The position numbers and the translations under genes were made by a program. The notes under the pieces are model-generated. The model worked only from the letters and a program-made list of their open reading frames with translations, was not told where the DNA came from and ran no database searches. Positions 58,766 to 64,000 of a stretch of DNA of 64,000 bases are shown here, one piece after another. Positions within the stretch are counted from its first letter, which is position 1, and each line of letters starts with the position of its first letter. The stretch comes from Albifimbria verrucaria (Eukaryota > Ascomycota > Sordariomycetes > Hypocreales > Stachybotryaceae), in NCBI GenBank assembly GCA_020081605.1, contig JAHREC010000045.1, positions 2,356,001-2,420,000 on the forward strand. Reading direction: 5' to 3'.

Positions 58766-60403
58766 ATAGAAATCACATGTATCTATATTAGCACTTAGCA
58801 TCAACAGAGCTACATGGATTATAAACGCTAAACTGACCGCGTACCTTGTGAGAAGTTGCTTTTGTCTGAAATTGGCAATACGTAGACGGGAACAGCCTGC
58901 TACTACGCTATTAGAAGTTGTACTATTGATATACCGCTTGGGATATGTTCAGTTAATTGACAAGCAAAGTAAGTTTGTTATTATAACTTCTGGGTGAAAA
59001 ATCCGCCTTGGGTAGCATTTAAACACACGTATCGGGGCTTTAAGTTGTTATATCTTAGATTAAGACACCCTTTGCTTCATAATATTACCGCAAAGCTTCT
59101 TCTCTTGGCATAATTGCTGAGAAATATGTCTTGGAAATCCATTCATCCAACATATGCATCGACTTCCCTAGTCCAACAAGATCAAGAAGTCAGGATTACT
59201 GCGTCGGAGCCTCCAACTCGGATGTAGACAAAATCGCCCAAGTATTTACATGATGCGGTAATAGCTTTCTGGTCGGGAGGCCCCGGTAAATTTGGGGTAA
59301 AGTGGTTCATGAGTGTGACCTTCCTTTCTAGGCTCCATCGCCAACCGTGCTTTTAGAGTAGCCGCTTTATAAATGCAGCATGAAAGCCAAGCCAAGGCTA
59401 TGATAAGAATCATCACAAGCCACAATGAATAGTGCCTAAATCAATTCTTAGCCCTGGTCTCTGCCACAGTATGATTTGTACAGGACGATTGAGCAAGATA
59501 GTGAACGGACCGTTGGTCTCGTGAACCCAGCCCTCTTCTATCCTCTGGCCCCTCATTAAACTGAGGATTCGTACGTGATATTAGCTCGTAGAGTAGCCCG
59601 AGCTATTCATGTTGATATTATCATATACCAAGGCGCCTGCAGGATCAATTCTATACTACCAAGAGTCCTTCATCTTGAGCACTATTCTATATAAAGTCTG
59701 GCAAGAACATTTCGGTCAACTTTGCTGCCTTTGAGGAGGCTTATCTCCGTGTTTGGGGCATGAAAAGGAAAAACAGAGCTTCCGACCTGGTCAATAGAAA
59801 GGCTCGGCAGCGCATCCCTGCACAGCCATACCATAAGCATTGACTCCGCATCCTACGTTCAATCTTATGAGCGTCTTGGCGAACTTTTGTCGTACAGAAT
59901 GCAACGCAACACAAGAGGCCAGGCATCTTTACGTGCGGGGAGCTTAAGATATGGTTGGTGATTTACCGGGACCCTGGCATGCATCCAGGAACCAGTGCAG
60001 CATCAACTCCACAGCCACATCCACTAACTCAACTTGGCAGTCGCCCTTCTCTTGTCGAGCTTCCAGTTTCAGGGTAGTTCGACTGCAGTAAGAATAATAG
60101 ACTCGTCATTCACCCGACCCCACCGCGAAATCAAACCAGGGCCATCGGATAGAGATCGCTTGTTGCATTCAACGGCTCGTTCACCGACTCCATGGTATGC
60201 TACTGTTGGCCACCCAAGAAACGACAAGAAGCGGGGCCTTGGCAGCATGATTAGGGTACGAGAAGCTGGTAAGATGATGGGCCGAATAAAGCTATAAGAT
60301 GTTCCGTATGGGCACGGTCTGTTTGTTTGTTGGTTTCGCCAGGGACTACCAGTCTTCCAAGCCCCCATACTGTGTTGCATTACCTCTTAGCCTAGTCTCA
60401 ACA
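58766..60403. other. Intergenic region between beta-xylosidase and aminopeptidase
   Basis: About 1.6 kb, no supported gene. It holds the 3' flank of the beta-xylosidase gene and the promoter of the M28 peptidase gene. Confidence 0.5.
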
Positions 60404-61668
60404 ATGCGTTATACTGCTCCTCTCATTGCCGCCCTTGCGGCTTCGGCTTCGGCAACAACAGCACCAATTGGGCGTGGCGCCAAGGTCTACACTCTAGAGA
60501 CTGCCCTGGGCAGACAATTGAAGTCACGGAAGAGGAGAAGTTCAAGCTGATTGATGTAAGCCGCCATCCCATGCGTGTCATGCCTTCAATAGCTCATGTA
60601 GCATTAGTCCGGCGCCCACTTCTTTGATATCACCGAGTTCAAGGATGCCCCGAGGCGAAGACCGTCCGGCTGTTCGCGGCTGCTCCGTTCCCTGACAAGG
60701 TTCAGCAGAAATGCGCCGTCAACAAACTAATTGAGAAGATCGACTTGAAGAAGATTGAGGAGCAGCTGACCAAGTACTCTTCCTTCCATAACCGCTATTT
60801 CAACTCGCAATATGGTGTCGCTGCTGCTGAGTGGCTATACGAGCGCATCAAGGAGGCTATTGAGGAAAGCGGCAACCCTCTAGCAACTGTGCGCTATGTT
60901 CGTCACACGGCATGGGCCCAGCCGAGCATTATCGTGTCTCTGCCTGGCATCATTCGTGGCCAGACAGTGGTAATTGGCTCTCACCTGGACTCAGTCATTT
61001 CCAATGATCGCGGCGCCGGCCGTGCTCCTGGTGCGGGTAAGTAGTTGCGGATCACATGGGTTACCATTTGTCCACTTTTGCAAGGACTCATAGCTACGTC
61101 TAAAGAAAGTGCTAATTTTAAATAGATGATAACGGCTCTGGCTCTTTGATGCTGCTGGACGTCCTTCGTGCAGTTCTCTCCGACCCCGAATTGCAGAGGG
61201 TGACCATCGCAATACTCTGGAATGGCACTGGTACAGTGCTGAGGAATCCGGGCTTCTCGGGTCCCAAAATATCTTTGCACAATATGCCGCCCTCAACATG
61301 CAGGTCGTGGCCATGCTCAACCAAGATATGGTCGGCTTCAAGGGCCGTGACGGCGTCGAACGTTTTGGCCTCATCACTGATAACACCGACCCTGCTCAGA
61401 ACGAGTACATGAAGCTCTTGATTGGTGAATACACCGACATTCCGTACGAGGAGAGCACCTGTGGATATGGCTGCTCCGACCATGCATCCGCCAACCGCCA
61501 TGGCTACCCATCTTCTTTCGTCTTCGAGGCTCCTTCGGAAACCACAACCCTCACATCCACACACCCAATGACACCATGGAATACGTCGATTTTGGCCATG
61601 TATTCCAGCATGCGAAGTTGGCAACTGGTTTCATGTATGAGCTTGCCCACCATACATTCACAGTTTAG
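60404..61668 (+). CDS. M28-family zinc aminopeptidase (leucine aminopeptidase 1-like, secreted), four frame breaks
   Basis: Exons 60404-60555, 60608-61036 and 61126-61668. The signal peptide is MRYTAPLIAALAASASA, followed by a propeptide. The co-catalytic zinc site can be read across the frames: 'GSHLDSV' (His, catalytic Asp), 'ADDNGSGS' (bridging Asp), 'SAEESGLLGSQ' (catalytic Glu and ligand Glu), 'LNQDMVGF' (Asp) and 'HIHTPNDT' (His). The enzyme removes N-terminal residues from peptides outside the cell. Breaks at ggg 60508-60510, cccc 60648-60651, near 61218-61220 and near 61532-61535 are each fixed by one base. Afterwards phases fit and the length is about 375 residues, usual for fungal LAP1. 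Confidence 0.9.
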
Positions 61669-62034
61669 ACAACGGCTGTATAAACCGGAGAGATGCCTTG
61701 ATTTTGAGCATGTATTAAATAGTTTTCATAACTTGTTTAAATGGATACCAAAATTCGGGTAATCAGAAATCACACGTAGACGCTAATGAGGTAGCGGTAA
61801 ATTGGAGTTTGGTTAAAGTGTGTGTCCCCGGTGCATCCACATAGCGTCTTCTATAAGCTGACTGACGCATTGGAGACCTTTGTCTCCACTCCACGTGCAT
61901 ACATATGTTTAAGCTACCCCTTTGTTTCATGCTCGGTTACGGATACGTAGTACACATCCAGCGGTCAACACCACTGCTACAAGTATCTGCGCTTCCTACC
62001 ACAGACACCCAGCAACCCCATTCAATCGGCAGAT
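61669..62034. other. Short intergenic region
   Basis: 366 bp between the M28 peptidase stop and the GH5 start, both on the plus strand; the presumed promoter of the GH5 gene. Nothing else recognised. Confidence 0.5.
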
Positions 62035-64000
62035 ATGGGACTTGACTTTGCAGCGCAAGATCTCTCAGAGGCTGCACTTGGGGACCTATCCAGGTCAAGG
62101 ATGGCGAATTTGTTGATTCATTCGGTCGGACGCTGTCCCTTCGTGGCTTAAATGTCGCTGGTGCCAGCAAGTTGCCCACCAAGCCAAATGGGCTTTCTCA
62201 CCTCACCGATGGTTTCTACGAACATCGTACTGTGACATTCGTGGGAAGGCCCTTCCCGTTGGAGGAGGCGCCTTTGCATTTTCGCCGCCTCCAAGCATGG
62301 GGCTTACCACTGATTCGTCTTTTGGTAACCTGGGAGTCGATCGGGCATGCGGGCCCTGACCCTACCACAGACCTCGACCTCGAATACATTGGGTATCTAC
62401 GTGCACTTGTAGACCTGATGCCAGAATATGGCCTTAGGTGTTTTGTGTGCGCGCATCAAGATGTGTGGAGCCGATTCAGCGGTGGTAGTGGTGCGCCAGG
62501 CTGGACTTTCGCAACTGGCGGCCTAGACATCGAGGCGTTCACCGATACCGGTGCGGCATATGTCCATGGCCAAGATGAACTGAGGCGATCGCAAGGACCT
62601 CCTAATGACAAGGAGCCTAGTGGTCCGTTTGTGTGGCCATCGGGTTATCAGAAGCTGGCGGCATCAACCATGGCGACTTTATTCTGGGCGGGCGATGCCC
62701 TTGCACCCAAACTTCGCTGTTCCCGTCGTCGATACTCTCATTCCGGCGAAGCGCCGGTGTTGGAGACTGTCTCGGTCCAGCAACTACTTCAAGATGCATA
62801 TATTGAGGCATTTGGAAGACTAGCCGACGAACTAAGCGGACTCGAGGCCTGTCTTGGGTTTGAACCAATGAACGAGCCTCATCGAGGACTTGTCAATCTC
62901 CATGATTTTCACAGATGGAACTATATGACAGATTTGCACATCGGACATTATCCATCTCTAGCACAGAGCTTGGCACTGGGAAGCGGTTATCCGCAGCAAG
63001 TGGATTACTATGTGAAATCATGGCCTTTCCCAACTCGTGTTTCCCATCGGTCTCTCGTGGATCCCAAGGGCCGTTCCGTGTGGTTATCCCAAGACAATGA
63101 ACAGTCGAACGAGTCACATTATGGATTAGGCCAATGCGTTTGGAAAGCCCATGGTGTTTGGGAGTGGGATGACGAAGCCAAGGTGGCTCGTATTCTCGAC
63201 AAGCATTATTTTGAGGTCGACCATAGGCCAGGCCGTGAAGGCAATCCCATTGAGTGGTATCACGACTGTTATGCACCATTTCTTCACAAATTCTCCGAGC
63301 GAGTTTCCCGAAGAGCGAATCATTTCTTCTCGTTCATAGAAGCGATTCCTAATGAATTCTGGCCACAGGAGCTATATAAAGAACCATCATCCGGCGAAAA
63401 TAGTGTCACAACCAAGAAAACCAATCGACCGCAGAACTTGGTCCATGCTCCTCATTTCTATGATCTCAATGTCTTGTTCACAAAGCAGCATAGCTGGATG
63501 AGTGTGAATGTCCAAGGCTTATCCAGGGGTATGTTTATTCTTAATGCGCTCTATTTTGGATCATCTGGACTTCAAGAAAACTACCGTGCCCAGCTCAAGA
63601 GGATCAAGGAGCAAGGAAATTCCTCACTTGGACGTCAAGTGCCTACTATAATTGGCGAGGTTGGCATTCCATTCGATGTCAACGGGGCATGTCACTAAAA
63701 ACAGGGCATTACGACATTCAACGTGACTTGATGCATGCTCTCATTTCTGGGATGGAACAAAACCAGCTTGGGTTTACCCTCTGGAACTATAATCCGGGTA
63801 ATCGCATCGAACACGGAGACGGCTGGAATAAGGAGGATTTCTCAATTATCAACGGTAATGAACCTCTGCATAATGAAAATCTGCGCCAGGACTATCGCAA
63901 CAAAGTCCACGAGGATGACATACTGTATCGCGGTGGCCGTGTCTTGGATGTTATTATTCGTCCATACGCCGTAAAGATTGCAGGGAAACAACTTGGCTCA
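62035..64000 (+). CDS. GH5 endoglycosylceramidase/glucosylceramidase-like enzyme (partial, runs off window), two frame breaks
   Basis: The ATG at 62035 (MGLDFAAQDLSEAA) leads into 'VKDGEFVDSFGRTLSLRGLNVAGASK', the typical first strand of fungal EGCrP-like GH5 enzymes. The acid/base is in 'GFEPMNEPHRG' (NEP) and the nucleophile in 'IIGEVGIPFD'. 'LRCFVCAHQDVWSRFSGG' and 'HAPHFYDLNVLF' are further family signatures. No signal peptide is seen, cons­istent with intracellular enzymes that hydrolyse glucosylceramide or sterol glucosides. Runs of GGGG at 62080-62083 and 63684-63687 are each one base short; adding a base joins 'LGGPIQVKDGEF' and 'DVNGGMSLKTGHYD'. The gene continues beyond 64000; about 650 residues are visible and no intron was needed. 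Confidence 0.87.

Noticed and set aside
8445..64000. Programmed ribosomal frameshifting as explanation for the broken frames
   Set aside because: Breaks occur in unrelated genes at different positions, without common slippery sequence, and always as one missing base.
1..64000. CRISPR arrays, tRNA and rRNA genes
   Set aside because: No spaced identical repeats and no tRNA-like GTTCGANTC box with matching arms was noticed; a eukaryotic gene structure throughout. A tRNA scan was not possible.

Overview
This window is nuclear DNA of a filamentous ascomycete (Pezizomycotina). Genes are mostly split by short introns (47-90 nt, GTAAGT/GTGAGT-type donors, CTAAC/CTAAT-like branch sites, AG acceptors). 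The content is typical of a saprotrophic or plant-associated mould: an AA9 monooxygenase, a PL1 pectate lyase, a GH36 alpha-galactosidase, a tannase/feruloyl esterase, a GH3 beta-xylosidase, Zn2Cys6 regulators, a PDR-type ABC pump and a Pth11-like receptor. A Sordariomycete/Hypocreales-like fungus is my best guess, but the sequence alone does not settle it.

Layout. 1-659 (-): 5' part of a CCCH zinc-finger protein, followed by about 7.8 kb of gene-poor DNA rich in simple repeats. 8.4-9.8 kb (-): TauD/TfdA-like dioxygenase. 10.9-15.7 kb (-): PDR ABC transporter, divergent from a Zn2Cys6 regulator (16.2-18.1 kb, +). 18.6-19.6 kb (-): AA9 LPMO. 21.4-22.5 kb (-): kinase-like protein. 24.2-25.0 kb (+): SDR, convergent with an MDR/enoyl-reductase-like gene (25.2-26.4 kb, -). 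27.0-28.1 kb (-): pectate lyase. 29.4-31.7 kb (-): alpha-galactosidase. 33.1-34.4 kb (-): Pth11-like membrane protein. 36.1-36.9 kb (+): alpha/beta hydrolase, end-to-end with a second Zn2Cys6 regulator (36.9-38.9 kb, -). 39.2-40.8 kb (-): tannase/feruloyl esterase. 41.5-43.4 kb (-): SV2-like MFS transporter. 45.6-51.2 kb (+): nucleoside-phosphorylase-domain protein, an unrecognised damaged ORF and an AAA+ ATPase. 51.8-52.5 kb (-): secreted acid-rich protein. 56.4-58.8 kb (+): beta-xylosidase. 60.4-61.7 kb (+): M28 aminopeptidase. 62.0 kb to the window end (+): GH5 glycosylceramidase-like enzyme, partial.

The dominant structural observation is that most long genes contain one or more single-base reading-frame breaks. 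At least 36 are seen in 16 of 21 protein genes. Each is repaired on paper by one MISSING base, most often in a homopolymer that looks one base short, and once the missing bases are counted every splice phase and total length fits. This pattern looks like systematic under-calling in the assembly rather than mass pseudogenisation, so the genes below are given as probably functional loci with frame breaks noted. No tRNA, rRNA, CRISPR or clear transposon was recognised.

How the genes work together: the extracellular enzymes would attack cellulose, pectin, galactosides/galactomannan, feruloyl/tannin esters and xylo-oligosaccharides. The MFS and ABC transporters, regulators and Pth11-like receptor could provide uptake, efflux and sensing. 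The 45.6-51.2 kb block, with a nucleoside phosphorylase domain beside an AAA+ ATPase, is the best candidate for something unusual, possibly related to fungal NLR-type non-self recognition; that is inference.
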